A stretch of 64,000 bases of DNA from Nocardioides alkalitolerans DSM 16699 (GCF_000426525.1 NZ_AUFN01000010.1:1116001-1180000); one strand, 5' to 3'; counted from the stretch's first letter, positions 25,243-33,963 are shown. Notes: generated by a model from the letters alone, not told the origin. Numbers and translations are program-made.

Positions 25243-25652
25243 CCGAGAGCACCCCCTCGTCGACCGCCGCCACGACCCGGTCGCTGGTCGAGAGCTACCT
25301 GACCGCCGTCAACACCCACGACTGGGAGCGGCTCGCCCAGGTGTTCCACCCCGACGTGGTCGTGCAGCACGGCATGAGCATCTCGACCACCGGCCGCGAC
25401 AAGGCGATCCGGCTGCTGACCGCCGTCGTCGCCCAGTTCGCCGAGCACGAGGACCGTCCGACCCGCTTCATCGTCGATGGGAACGTGGCGGCCGTGGAGA
25501 TCACGTTCGTGGGCACGCGCCCCGACGGCGTCGAGGTGACCTTCGAGGCCGCCGACGTCATCGACACCGACGGCACCCACATCACGAAGGTGGCGTCCTG
25601 GTACGACACCGCCGCCGTGCTGCCGCTCGTCAAGGGCGAGCAGCCGGCCTGA
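25239..25652 (+). CDS. SnoaL-like (NTF2-fold) protein
   Basis: A 137-residue NTF2-fold protein with the usual SnoaL pattern LVESYLTAVNTHDWERLAQVFHPDV at the N-terminus. It is strikingly similar to the C-terminal domain of the acyl-CoA synthetase at 15819-17729, sharing VAQ-F/W-AEHED, PTR, VDG, AAVEITF and WYDT. SnoaL-like proteins are isomerases, cyclases or ligand carriers. The ATG overlaps the TesB stop by four bases. It is probably a free form of the function fused in the synthetase. Confidence 0.83.
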   Translation: MTESTPSSTAATTRSLVESYLTAVNTHDWERLAQVFHPDVVVQHGMSISTTGRDKAIRLLTAVVAQFAEHEDRPTRFIVDGNVAAVEITFVGTRPDGVEVTFEAADVIDTDGTHITKVASWYDTAAVLPLVKGEQPA

Positions 25653-25691
25653 CCGGCGCCGTCCTCCCCGATCTGCGGCACTGCTCCGCCG

Positions 25692-25740
25692 CGACACTCC
25701 GCCCCCGACCGGCTCAGCGGTTGGGGGCGGAGCTGTGTCG
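25692..25740. terminator. hairpin, probable bidirectional terminator
   Basis: CGACACTCCGCCCCC pairs with GGGGGCGGA-GCT-GTGTCG (25723-25740) with a 3-base bulge, giving a 15-base stem and a 16-base loop after the SnoaL-like stop. Confidence 0.6.
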
Positions 25741-25746
25741 CGAGCC

Positions 25747-25891
25747 GAGCTGTCGCGTCTGCACGCCCCGAGCGCGTCGAGCTGTCGCGTCTGCATGCTC
25801 GTACGGCGTCGAGCTGTCGCGTCTGCATGCTCGTACGGCGCCGAGCTGTCGCGTCTGCATGCCCCGAACGCGCCGAGCTGTCGCGTCTGCA
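25747..25891 (+). repeat. five-unit tandem array, exact 32-bp period
   Basis: The 17-base core GAGCTGTCGCGTCTGCA starts at 25747, 25779, 25811, 25843 and 25875. The 15-base linkers vary but are related (several carry GCTCGTACGGCG or GCCCCGAACGCG). Since 32 is not a multiple of 3 the array does not encode a peptide repeat. The same core occurs inverted in a seven-unit array at 28227. Confidence 0.88.
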
Positions 25892-25956
25892 CGCAGCAAC
25901 GCCGCCCGCCCCGTGAGGAGCGAGCGGCGCTGGTGCGTCGTACGACGTGCGGACCG

Positions 25957-27165
25957 TCAGGCGTAGGCCTCGATCCCCGCGGCGTCGCCTTGGCCGAGAC
26001 CGCCGCAGATGGACGCCACGCCGCGACCGCCACCCTCCTGCTGCAGCCCCCGGGCGAGCGTCAGCAGGATCCGGGCCCCCGAGGCGCCCGGCGGGTGGCC
26101 GAGCGCGACGGCGCCGCCGTTGAGGTTGGTGCGGTCGAGGATGCGCTTCTCGCGGTCGGTGCGACCGTCGGCGAGCACGCGGGCGCTCACGAGCGGCACG
26201 CAGGCGAAAGCCTCGTTGATCTCGAAGCGGTCGATCGCCTCGAGGTCCCACTCGGCCTTCGCCAGGGCGCGGTTGATCGCGTCCGCCGGGGCCACGGGGA
26301 TCTCGCGGGGCGCGCGGGCCGCGCTGCCCAGACCGGTGATGCGGGCCAGGGGCTGCAGGCCGCGCTCCTCCACCCAGCGGCGACGGGCGAGCACGACGTA
26401 GCAGCCGCCCGTGTCCTGGCCGGGCGCGTTGCCCGGCGTCACGATCGGACCGTCGAAGATCGTACGGAGCCGCGCGAGCCGCTCCAGCGACGAGTCGGCA
26501 CGCGGGCCCTCGTCGTCGGTGAGCTCACCGAGGGCGTGCGAGAACGGCACGACCTCGCCGTCGAAGAACCCGCGCGCCTTGGCCTCGAAGTACGCCTGGT
26601 GGCTGCGGAGCGCGAACTCGTCGGACTCCTCCCGGGTGATGCCGTGCTCGACGGCGACCTCGCCGGCGTCCACCGCGACGGGCTTGCCGCCGATGTCGGC
26701 CCCGGGCTCGGCCATCGGGTCCTTCAGCTTCGGGCCGCCGCGCTTGATGCCCCAGCGGATCGTCGGGTTCATCAGGAACGCCGCGCGGCCCATGTTGTCG
26801 GCGCCGCCCACGAGCACGACGTCGGCCTCGCCTGCGCGGATCGCCCGGGTGCCGAGGTGGACGGCGGTCATCGACGAGCAGCAGGCCCGGTCGATGGTGA
26901 GGGAGAGACGGTCCTCCGGGATACCGGCGCGCAGCATCGCGACGCGGGCCGGGATCGAGCCCTCGAGGGACTCCTCGGACGGGATCGTGACCCCGCTGTA
27001 GACCTCGTCGACGTCCTCGGGGCGCACGCCCGTCGCGTCGAGCGCGGCCCGCATGGTGCTCGCGGCGATGTCGACGCTCGGCACCTCGCGGAGCGCGCCG
27101 CCGAAGCGGCTGAACGGCGTACGGACACCGCCCACCAGCAGGACGTCATCGGGATGGTCGGTCAT
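25957..27165 (-). CDS. thiolase (acetyl-CoA acyltransferase family)
   Basis: A 402-residue degradative-type thiolase that cleaves 3-oxoacyl-CoA with CoA. The nucleophile lies in DRACCSSMTAV (Cys95, in place of the usual CGSG), the conserved INEAFA and GGAVALGHPPGASGA motifs follow, and the C-terminal Cys is in SICGGLGQGDA. CCSS rather than CGSG and the PPGASG variant are unusual and may reflect a branched substrate. It is the second gene of an operon with the hydratase upstream (17-base gap), under T site 4. Confidence 0.9.
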   Translation of the reverse strand: MTDHPDDVLLVGGVRTPFSRFGGALREVPSVDIAASTMRAALDATGVRPEDVDEVYSGVTIPSEESLEGSIPARVAMLRAGIPEDRLSLTIDRACCSSMTAVHLGTRAIRAGEADVVLVGGADNMGRAAFLMNPTIRWGIKRGGPKLKDPMAEPGADIGGKPVAVDAGEVAVEHGITREESDEFALRSHQAYFEAKARGFFDGEVVPFSHALGELTDDEGPRADSSLERLARLRTIFDGPIVTPGNAPGQDTGGCYVVLARRRWVEERGLQPLARITGLGSAARAPREIPVAPADAINRALAKAEWDLEAIDRFEINEAFACVPLVSARVLADGRTDREKRILDRTNLNGGAVALGHPPGASGARILLTLARGLQQEGGGRGVASICGGLGQGDAAGIEAYA

Positions 27166-27182
27166 GGGAACCTCCGGGCTCG

Positions 27183-27998
27183 TCAGCTGTGGGTGAAGCG
27201 CGGGGCGCGCTTCTCGGTGAAGGCGGCGACGCCCTCGCGGAAGTCGTCGGCCGCGGCGACCTGCAGAAAGATGCGGCGCTCCTCGTCGAGCGCGGCACCG
27301 AGGGCGGGGTCGACGCAGCGCTTGAGGGCCTGCACGGCGACACGGGGCATGGCGGCGATGCGGACGGCCAGCGCCTGGGCCTCGGCCAGCACCTGACCGG
27401 GCTCGACGACCTCGTCGACGATGCCGAGCTCGAGCGCCCGGTCCGCCTTGACGACGGACCCCAGGAGCATCAGCTTGAGGGCGGCCGCCGTACCGGTGCG
27501 GCGCGGGAGGCGCTGCGTGCCGCCGCCGCCGGGGATGAGGCCGAGCTTGACCTCGGGGAGACCGAACTTGGCCGTGGGCTCGGTGAGGATGAGGTCGGTG
27601 GTGAGCGCGATCTCGAGGCCGCCACCGACGGCGCTCGCCTGCACGGCGGCGATGATGGGCTGGGGCAGGGCGGCCCAGGCGGCGAGCACGCCGCCGGCCC
27701 AGGCGCTGTGGGCGTCCATGCCGCCCGGAGCGGCGCGCAGCTCGTCGAACTCGGCGATGTCGGCGCCGGCCATGAACGCCTTCGTGCCGCCGCCCGTCAG
27801 GACGACGACGCGGACGCCCTCGTCACCGGCGACGGCGTGGGCCACCTCCTCGAGGCCCTGGAGGACGGCGCGGCCCATCGCGTTCACGGGCGGGCTGTCG
27901 ACGACCACGGTCGCGACGCCGTCGACGACGTCGAGCGACACCGGGCCGTGCTGGGAGTGGACCTCGGCGACGGCCGGGGCCAGGACTTCTGCACTCAT
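27183..27998 (-). CDS. enoyl-CoA hydratase
   Basis: A 271-residue crotonase-family hydratase. Both oxyanion segments (FMAGADIAEF and AVGGGLEIAL) and both catalytic Glu positions (GGGLEIA and FGLPEVKLGLIPGGGGTQRL) are present, so it should be a true water-adding hydratase. ATG 27998 is preferred because AAGGAAG precedes it; an in-frame GTG at 28010 would place the start before that site. It leads the operon with the thiolase at 25957. Confidence 0.9.
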   Translation of the reverse strand: MSAEVLAPAVAEVHSQHGPVSLDVVDGVATVVVDSPPVNAMGRAVLQGLEEVAHAVAGDEGVRVVVLTGGGTKAFMAGADIAEFDELRAAPGGMDAHSAWAGGVLAAWAALPQPIIAAVQASAVGGGLEIALTTDLILTEPTAKFGLPEVKLGLIPGGGGTQRLPRRTGTAAALKLMLLGSVVKADRALELGIVDEVVEPGQVLAEAQALAVRIAAMPRVAVQALKRCVDPALGAALDEERRIFLQVAAADDFREGVAAFTEKRAPRFTHS

Positions 27999-28108
27999 GG
28001 CTTCCTTCACGGGTCACGGTTCCCGGGAGGGCGGCCGGCGGCGTGGTGCCGGGGTCGCGGGAGGGACACCCCCGGGGACTTCATTCAACGACCGTCGCGC
28101 CCGCTTGT

Positions 28109-28126
28109 CAACCAACCGTTTGATTG
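28109..28126. promoter_or_regulatory. T site 4: predicted TetR operator
   Basis: CAACCAACCGTTTGATTG has 7-base arms with one mismatch. It lies 110 bases before the hydratase start. On the minus strand it runs into TTGACA, a good -35 candidate, so a bound repressor would cover the promoter. Confidence 0.55.
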
Positions 28127-28143
28127 TGATGTGGAGGCATGCC

Positions 28144-28192
28144 GAACCGGCACGTCTCCCACGTCGTACGACGCCGACTTGTCACGTCTGCA
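28144..28192 (+). repeat. two degenerate forward units of the 32-bp-period repeat
   Basis: GAACCGGCACGTCTCCC (28144) and GACTTGTCACGTCTGCA (28176) match the core GAGCTGTCGCGTCTGCA imperfectly and are exactly 32 bases apart. They face the inverted seven-unit array that starts 35 bases further on. Confidence 0.6.
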
Positions 28193-28226
28193 CCGTCGTA
28201 CGACGCGGGCCAGCGCTGTGAGGCGT

Positions 28227-28435
28227 TGCAGACGCGACAGCTCGGCGCGATCTGAGCGTGCAGACGCGACAGCTCGGCGCGACCTGACCGTGCAGACGCG
28301 ACAGCTCGGGGCGACCTGACCGTGCAGACGCGACAACTCGGCGCGATTTGAGCGTGCAGACGCGACAGCTCGGGGCGACCTGACCGTGCAGACGCGACAG
28401 CTCGGGGAGGCCTGACCGTGCAGACGCGACAGCTC
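28227..28435 (-). repeat. seven-unit tandem array, exact 32-bp period, inverted
   Basis: TGCAGACGCGACAGCTC, the reverse complement of the 25.7 kb core, starts at 28227, 28259, 28291, 28323, 28355, 28387 and 28419. Only the fourth unit has a base change in the core (ACAACTC). Linkers are variants of GGSGCGACCTGACCG or GGGGAGGCCTGACCG. The array ends just before the TetR stop codon. Confidence 0.88.
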
Positions 28436-28444
28436 GGGGAGGCC

Positions 28445-29092
28445 TCAGTCGGGCAGCGGCGCGAGCAGGCTCGCGAGGGCGTAGCCGGAGAGCTCGCGGA
28501 CGATCTCCTCGGCGGGCATGGCGCCCTCGGGGTCGTACCAGTAGTGGATCCAGTTGGCCATGCCGAAGACCGACCGGGCGGCGAAGGTGGGCGTCACGCC
28601 CTCGCGCAGGGCGCCGGCGTCGACGGCCTCCTGGACGAGGCGCCGGAAGTCCTGGTCGTAGTCGTGCTGCGTGTGCACGATCTCGGCCGCCCGCTCCTCG
28701 CTGAGCGCCCGGAAGTCGCGCACGAAGACGACCGAGTCGGTGCGGTGCTCGAGCGAGTTGCGCATGTGGCCGACGATGAACGCCCGGATGGCCCCCACCG
28801 GGTCGTTCTCGACCTCGCGCCACGCCTGGTTCTCCGTGATGATCCGCTCGTGGTTGCGCTGGATGATCGCGAAGAGCAGGTCCTCCTTGGTCTCGATGTA
28901 GTGGTACATCGAGCCCTTGAGGATGCCGACCTCGTCGGCGATCTCCTGGAGGCTGGTGGCGTCGTAGCCCTTGCGTCGGAAGATCTCCGCGGCCGCGTCG
29001 ATGATGAGCTCGGTGCGGTCGAACCTGCGCTGGGGTCGCTTGACCGCGGCGGGTGCCGCCTGGTCGCCGTTGTCGGCTTGACGCTTCTTCAC
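28445..29092 (-). CDS. TetR family transcriptional regulator
   Basis: A 215-residue regulator. The helix-turn-helix is clear at about 30-75: IIDAAAEIFRRKGYDATSLQEIADEVG, then ILKGSMYHYIETKEDLL. The remaining helical domain should bind an effector; actinobacterial regulators of this build that sit in acyl-CoA clusters usually sense an acyl-CoA. The GTG start at 29092 is preceded by GGGAGCGAGGA. It is the only TetR gene in the window and lies among the six T sites, so it is the best candidate to bind them. No T site lies before its own gene. Confidence 0.9.
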   Translation of the reverse strand: MKKRQADNGDQAAPAAVKRPQRRFDRTELIIDAAAEIFRRKGYDATSLQEIADEVGILKGSMYHYIETKEDLLFAIIQRNHERIITENQAWREVENDPVGAIRAFIVGHMRNSLEHRTDSVVFVRDFRALSEERAAEIVHTQHDYDQDFRRLVQEAVDAGALREGVTPTFAARSVFGMANWIHYWYDPEGAMPAEEIVRELSGYALASLLAPLPD

Positions 29093-29225
29093 CGTGCGCA
29101 GTCCTCGCTCCCGTGCTGGTTCCGACGGTCATTCTCGCAGCAACGCTGCCACGCTCCTGCCCGCCCATCCTGCTCCGCGCCTGGGTGCGCCGCCTCGCGG
29201 GGGCGGGCGGCGCCGCCGCGGGGAC

Positions 29226-30380
29226 TCAGTAGGAGCGCGGCAGACCGAGCCCGGCGACGGCGATCTGGTTGAGCGCCATCTCCCGCGAGACGGGCGTCGA
29301 GCGCAGCAGCCGCATGTAGCCGAACCGGTCGAACATCAGCGTCTCGGAGGTGAAGCCCGAGCCGCCGAACGCCTGCAGCGCCGCGTCCGCCGCCTTCAGG
29401 CCGGCGTCGCAGGCCTTCACCTTCGCCATGTTGCAGGCGAGCCCGGCGTTGCCCCCGGCCTCGTACGCCGCGGCCCCGCGCTCGATCAGCGCCCACGCCG
29501 CCTCGAGGTCGATGAGCGCCTCGGCCATGGGGTGCTGCACCGCCTGGTGCGCCCCGATCGGCACGTCGAACACGACGCGCTGCCCGGCGTACTCGGCGGC
29601 CTTCTCGAGGCACCAGCGGCCGATGCCGACGGCCTGCGCGGCCACGATGAGGCGCTCGGGGTTGAGCCCGTCGAAGAGGGCCCGCGCACCGGCGCCGGCC
29701 TCGCCGACCAGGGCCTCCGGCGGCAGGTCGACGTCGTCGAAGAAGACGGTGAACTGGCTCTCGGGCACGCCGACCATCACGTCGACCGGCTGCATCTGCA
29801 GCTGCTCGCAGGGCAGGGGCACGGAGAAGAGGGAGAAGCCGCCGGACTCGGAGTCCTTGGCCACCACGAGCATCACGTCGGAGTCGTCGGCGGCCGAGAT
29901 GTAGGTCTTCTGCCCCGTGATCCGCCAGCCCGTCGGGGTGCGCGTCGCCTTCGTCGTCATGCGGGCGGCGTTCGAGCCGGCGCCCGGCTCGGTGAGCGCG
30001 AAGCAGAAGCGCAGCGAGCCGTCGCCGATGGCGGGCAGCCAGCGGTCGCGCTGCTCCGGGCTGCCGTGCCGCAGCAGGACGGCGCCGCCGATGGCGGTCG
30101 AGATCGTCAGCTTGCCGGCGGGGTAGCCACCGGCCGCCAGCCGCTCCGCGACGAGGAGCAGGTCGGTCATCGTGCCGGCCCCGCCGTGCTCGGGCGACAG
30201 CGAGATCGCGGGGAGGCCCGCGTCGCAGACCTCCTTCCAGTGGGCGCGTGCGGCGTCGAGGTCGGAGAACCGCTTGTCCTCGTAGCGGCGGCCGATGCCG
30301 AACGCGAGCTCGGCCAGGGCCGTGCGCTCCTCGTCGCCGATCAGGGCGCTGGTGTCGGGGGTGTCGATCGTGGCGGTCAT
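29226..30380 (-). CDS. acyl-CoA dehydrogenase
   Basis: A 384-residue acyl-CoA dehydrogenase. The flavin motif FALTEPGAGSNAARM and WRITGQKTYISAAD are clear. The C-terminus reads RLLRSTPVSREMALNQIA and ends LGLPRSY, without the YEG Glu; a Glu in LNPERLIV of helix G is the likely catalytic base, as in isovaleryl-type enzymes. It shares this layout and the LPRSY ending with the 48342-49508 enzyme. The ATG overlaps the CoA-transferase stop by four bases, and it is the last gene of the transporter operon starting at 37870. Confidence 0.9.
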   Translation of the reverse strand: MTATIDTPDTSALIGDEERTALAELAFGIGRRYEDKRFSDLDAARAHWKEVCDAGLPAISLSPEHGGAGTMTDLLLVAERLAAGGYPAGKLTISTAIGGAVLLRHGSPEQRDRWLPAIGDGSLRFCFALTEPGAGSNAARMTTKATRTPTGWRITGQKTYISAADDSDVMLVVAKDSESGGFSLFSVPLPCEQLQMQPVDVMVGVPESQFTVFFDDVDLPPEALVGEAGAGARALFDGLNPERLIVAAQAVGIGRWCLEKAAEYAGQRVVFDVPIGAHQAVQHPMAEALIDLEAAWALIERGAAAYEAGGNAGLACNMAKVKACDAGLKAADAALQAFGGSGFTSETLMFDRFGYMRLLRSTPVSREMALNQIAVAGLGLPRSY

Positions 30381-31627
30381 GCGTACTCCTCCTGCGAGGT
30401 CGGGGCGGGGACGGTGGTGGGGGGCGGTCCCCAGGTGCGGACGGCGGCGAGCGTGGCGTCGTCGAGCCCGCGGGCCGACAGCACCTCCTCGTTGTGCTGG
30501 CCGACCACGGGGGCGGCGGCCCGGTCGAGCGTCGGCGCGCGGCCGTCGAAGCGCAGCGGCGTGCCGACCTGGCGCACGTCGGGCGCGTCGGGCACGGGCA
30601 CGATCATCCGACGGGCGGCGAACTGCGGGTCGCGGGCGACCTCGTCGAACGTCTGGACGGCGGTCGCGCAGGTCGAGCGACCCTCCAGCAGCTCGAGCCA
30701 CGCGGCGAGCGGCCGGGTCGCCACGACGGCGGCGACCTCGTCGATCGCCGTGGCGTCGTGCTGGCGCGCGAGCAGGTCGGGCCGGCCGAGCACGTCGACG
30801 AGCTCGGCCCAGAACTGCGGCTCGACGGCACCGACGGCGAGGTGGCGGCCGTCGGCGCACGCGTAGACCCGGTACGACGGGGTCGCCCCCGTCACGGGCG
30901 TCGACTCGGGGCCCTGGTCGCCGCCGCCGGCGAGCCAGCCCGAGACGTGGATGCCGAGCGACCAGAGCGCGGCGTCCGCCAGGCCGACCTCGACGTGCCG
31001 GCCCGGGCCGCCGGAGCGGACCGCGACGAGCGCGGCGAGCAGGCCGAGCCCGCCGGTGAGGCCGCCGACGAGGTCGGCGACCTGGATGCCCGCGAGCGCG
31101 GGTCCGTGGGTGCGGCTGCCGCCGAAGCCCGCAGCGCCGGAGTAGGCGAGGTAGTTGAGGTCGTGCCCCGGCTCGGCGTCGCGCGGACCCCCGGTGCCGT
31201 AGCCGTTGACGGAGCAGTAGACGAGCCGCGGATTGACCGCGCGCAGGTCGTCGTACCCGACCCCGAGGCGGTCCGCGACGCCCGGCCGGAACGACTCGAG
31301 CACCACGTCGGCGTCCCGCGCGAGCGCGAGCACGGCCCGCACCCCCTGCGGGTCCTTGAGGTCGAGCGCGACCGACCGCTTGCCGCGGTCGAGGAACGCG
31401 TGGCCCGAGGTCGTGCCGGCGACCGCCGCCCCGAACGAGCGCGACTCCTCCCCCGCCCCGGGGCGCTCGACCTTCACGACGTCGGCGCCGAGGTCGGCGA
31501 GCAGCTGCGACATCGCCCCCACGGGCAGCATCCGGCTGAGGTCGAGCACCCGGACGCCGGCCAGCGGCGCGGTCGGGTCGGACGGGCGGTCGGGCTGGCG
31601 GTCGGGCTGGGTGTCCGGCACGGACAC
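30377..31627 (-). CDS. CaiB/BaiF family CoA-transferase or racemase (AMACR-like)
   Basis: A 416-residue family III CoA-transferase fold protein. The N-terminal PLAGVRVLDLSRMLPVGAMSQLLADLGADVVKVERPG is diagnostic. The GHDLNYLAYSG segment matches alpha-methylacyl-CoA racemases rather than CoA transferases, so racemisation of a 2-methylacyl-CoA ahead of the dehydrogenase encoded next door is the best guess. Residues 1-18 are a hydrophilic Asp/Pro/Arg-rich tail. GTG start; the next gene overlaps by four bases. Confidence 0.86.
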   Translation of the reverse strand: MSVPDTQPDRQPDRPSDPTAPLAGVRVLDLSRMLPVGAMSQLLADLGADVVKVERPGAGEESRSFGAAVAGTTSGHAFLDRGKRSVALDLKDPQGVRAVLALARDADVVLESFRPGVADRLGVGYDDLRAVNPRLVYCSVNGYGTGGPRDAEPGHDLNYLAYSGAAGFGGSRTHGPALAGIQVADLVGGLTGGLGLLAALVAVRSGGPGRHVEVGLADAALWSLGIHVSGWLAGGGDQGPESTPVTGATPSYRVYACADGRHLAVGAVEPQFWAELVDVLGRPDLLARQHDATAIDEVAAVVATRPLAAWLELLEGRSTCATAVQTFDEVARDPQFAARRMIVPVPDAPDVRQVGTPLRFDGRAPTLDRAAAPVVGQHNEEVLSARGLDDATLAAVRTWGPPPTTVPAPTSQEEYA

Positions 31628-31682
31628 GCACCTGCCTTTCGGGACGGGACGGATCGTCGAGGGAGGAACGGCAGCGGGGGCC

Positions 31683-32726
31683 TCAGCTCGGCACCACCTC
31701 CGCGACCAGCCGCAGCTGCTCGCGGTGCTGCTCGGGGGTGAGGCCGTACGGCGGGGTGTGGACGACCGTGTGGACGCCGGCGTCGGCGTACGCCGTCAGC
31801 CGCTCCCGCACCGCGGCCGGCGGTCCGACCACGGTGACCGCGTCGATGAGGTCGGTGCCGAGCGCCGCCTCGGCCTCGCGCTTGCGGCCGGCCAGGTAGT
31901 GGTCCTGGACCTCGCGGGCGTTGGCCTCGAAGCCGTACTCGGCCACGAGGTTGAGGTAGAAGTTCTTCTCCCGCGAGCCCATGCCGCCGAGGTAGAGCGC
32001 CAGGAACGGTCGCATCGCGTCACGCCCCGCGTCGACGTCGTCGGTGACGAGGATGCTCACCATCGGGGTCATCGCGAAGTCGACCAGGGAGCGTCCCGAG
32101 CGGGCGGCGCCCGCCTCGAGCGACTTCGTGAAGTACGACGCGTGGCCCGGGCTGAAGAGGATCGGGAGCCACCCGTCGGCGACCTCCCCGGCCAGCTCGG
32201 TGTTCTTCGGTCCCATCGCCGCGACGTAGATCGGCACCGGCTGCTGCACCGGCGTCGTCGCGAGCTTGAGCGCCTTGCCGGGGCCGTCGGGCAGCGGCAG
32301 GCGGAAGTGCTCCCCCGCGTGCTCGACCGCGCCCTCGCGGGCCAGCGCGGCGCGCACGATCGCGACGTACTCGCGGGAGCGGCCCAGCGGCTTGTCGAAC
32401 CGGACGCCGTGCCAACCCTCGGCCACCTGCGGCCCCGAGGTGCCGAGCCCGAGCGTGAACCGGCCCTCCGACAGCTGGTCGAGGCCGGCCGCCGTCATCG
32501 CCGTCATGGCGGGCGTGCGCGCCACCATCTGCATGATGCTCGTCCCGAGGCGGATGCGCTCGGTGCGGGCGGCCATCCAGCCGACGGCGCTGACCGCGTC
32601 GGCGCCGTACGCCTCCCCCACCCACGCCGAGTCGTAGCCGAGGCGCTCGGCCTCGGGCACGATCTTCAGCGGCTCCAGACTGGAGCCCCCCATGCCGCCG
32701 GCGCCGACGGCGAGTCCGATCTTCAC
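31683..32726 (-). CDS. LLM-class oxidoreductase, probably F420-dependent
   Basis: A 347-residue luciferase-like TIM-barrel enzyme. It shares GEAYGADA, RLGTSIMQMVARTPAMTAM, LGLGTSGPQVAEGW and LALYLGGMGSREKNF with the paralogue at 17852-18883. Such proteins carry out F420- or flavin-linked hydride transfer on alcohols, enones or acyl-CoAs. Its place between thiolase and CoA-transferase genes in a transporter-led operon ties it to acyl-CoA breakdown. The gap to the upstream thiolase is 64 bases without an evident promoter. Confidence 0.86.
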   Translation of the reverse strand: MKIGLAVGAGGMGGSSLEPLKIVPEAERLGYDSAWVGEAYGADAVSAVGWMAARTERIRLGTSIMQMVARTPAMTAMTAAGLDQLSEGRFTLGLGTSGPQVAEGWHGVRFDKPLGRSREYVAIVRAALAREGAVEHAGEHFRLPLPDGPGKALKLATTPVQQPVPIYVAAMGPKNTELAGEVADGWLPILFSPGHASYFTKSLEAGAARSGRSLVDFAMTPMVSILVTDDVDAGRDAMRPFLALYLGGMGSREKNFYLNLVAEYGFEANAREVQDHYLAGRKREAEAALGTDLIDAVTVVGPPAAVRERLTAYADAGVHTVVHTPPYGLTPEQHREQLRLVAEVVPS

Positions 32727-32790
32727 GCTGGTCTCCTCTGAGTGGGTGGGGGTGGTCGTACGTCGTCGCGGCTGCCGGCAGGTGCCGGGC

Positions 32791-33963
32791 TCAGACCCGC
32801 TGGATCAGCGTGGCGGTGCCGAAGCCCCCGCCGCAGCACATCGTCACGAGACCGATCTCCTTGTCGGAGCGCTCCAGCTCGTGGAGCAGCGTCGTCAGCA
32901 GGCGGGCCCCGCTCGCTCCCAGGGGGTGGCCGAGCGCGATGGCGCCGCCGTTGACGTTGACGCGGTCGCGGTCAGGCTTGAGCTCGCGCTCCCACGCCAG
33001 GACGATCGCGGCGAACGCCTCGTTGACCTCGAACAGGTCGATGTCGTCGATAGTCATGCCGTTGCGCTCCAGGATGCGCCGGGTGGCCGGGATCGGCCCC
33101 TCGAGCATCCGCACGGGGTCGCAGCCCACGGTGAGGGCGTCGAGCACCACGGCGCGCGGCCGCAGACCACGGTCGCGGGCCCAGCCCTCGTCGGCGAGGA
33201 GCATCGCGGCGGCGCCGTCGGAGATCTGCGAGGAGTTGCCGGCCGTCAGCCGGCCGTCCTCGCGGAACGCCGGGCGGAGCCCGCCGAGGCCCTCCTCGGT
33301 GGTGTCGGGGCGGATGCCCTGGTCGGCCGCGACCACGCCGTGCGCGGTCGTCACCGGCGTGATCTCCCGGTCGAAACGCCCCTCGGCCACCGCGCGGGCG
33401 GCGAGCCGGTGCGACCGGGCCGCGAGCTCGTCCATCTCCCGTCGGCTGATGCCGTGGTCGTCGGAGATCATCTCCGCCGCCTCGCCCTGGCCCACCAGCG
33501 CGAAGTTCTCCAGCACCTGCGGCGTGTACGGCGCGCCCCAGTCCTTCTGGATCGCCGGCCCCGCCGCGAACGAGATCCGGCCCATGTGCTCCACCCCGGC
33601 CCCGACGACGACGTCGGCGGAGCCGGAGGCGCAGAGCGCGGTGGCGACGTTGACCGCCTGCTGGGAGGAGCCGCACGCCCGGTCGACGGTCGTGGCCGCC
33701 GCGGTGACGGGCAGGTTCTCGTGGAGCCAGGCGTTGCGGGCGATGTTGGCCGACTGGGCGCCGACCTGCTGGCCGCAGCCCGCGACGACGTCGTCGACGA
33801 GGGCCGGGTCGAGGCCGACCTGGTCGAGCAGGCCGGTGTAGGCCCGCCCGAGCAGGACCGCCGGGTGCTCGTCGCGGAAGACGCCGCGCTCGAGGTGCCC
33901 CTTGCCGATCGGTGTGCGGGTGGCGCCGAGCACCACCGCGCGACGGCCGTGGAGAGGACTCAC
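32791..33963 (-). CDS. thiolase (acetyl-CoA acyltransferase family)
   Basis: A 390-residue thiolase with the nucleophile in DRACGSSQQAV (Cys97), VNEAFA, GGAIALGHPLGASGARL and the final Cys in MCCGGGFGTA. All catalytic residues are in place, so it should cleave 3-oxoacyl-CoA. The GTG start at 33963 overlaps the stop of the ABC substrate-binding protein by four bases. This overlap directly couples translation of a transporter gene to a beta-oxidation gene. Confidence 0.92.
   Translation of the reverse strand: MSPLHGRRAVVLGATRTPIGKGHLERGVFRDEHPAVLLGRAYTGLLDQVGLDPALVDDVVAGCGQQVGAQSANIARNAWLHENLPVTAAATTVDRACGSSQQAVNVATALCASGSADVVVGAGVEHMGRISFAAGPAIQKDWGAPYTPQVLENFALVGQGEAAEMISDDHGISRREMDELAARSHRLAARAVAEGRFDREITPVTTAHGVVAADQGIRPDTTEEGLGGLRPAFREDGRLTAGNSSQISDGAAAMLLADEGWARDRGLRPRAVVLDALTVGCDPVRMLEGPIPATRRILERNGMTIDDIDLFEVNEAFAAIVLAWERELKPDRDRVNVNGGAIALGHPLGASGARLLTTLLHELERSDKEIGLVTMCCGGGFGTATLIQRV

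Larger units (their letters stand above)
25653..25956. other. gene-free stretch between convergent operons
   Basis: The 304 bases hold a strong hairpin (25692-25740) and then five 32-bp repeat units (25747-25891). I see no promoter or gene in the remaining 65 bases before the thiolase stop. Confidence 0.65.
27999..28444. other. gene-free stretch upstream of the hydratase operon
   Basis: These 446 bases separate the hydratase start from the TetR stop, both on the minus strand. They contain T site 4, a TTGACA-like box on the minus strand overlapping it (28106-28111), two degenerate forward repeat units and a seven-unit inverted repeat array. No gene is seen. Confidence 0.7.

Noticed and set aside
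25714..25899. Open frames across the repeat arrays encoding Arg/Ala-rich peptides
   Set aside because: The 32-base period shifts frame at each unit, there are no ribosome-binding sites, and the frames exist only because stop codons are rare in high-GC DNA.
25747..28435. 32-bp arrays as CRISPR arrays
   Set aside because: Cores are 17 bases and linkers 15 bases, too short; linkers resemble one another; no cas genes are present; and the same core occurs in both orientations at separate sites.
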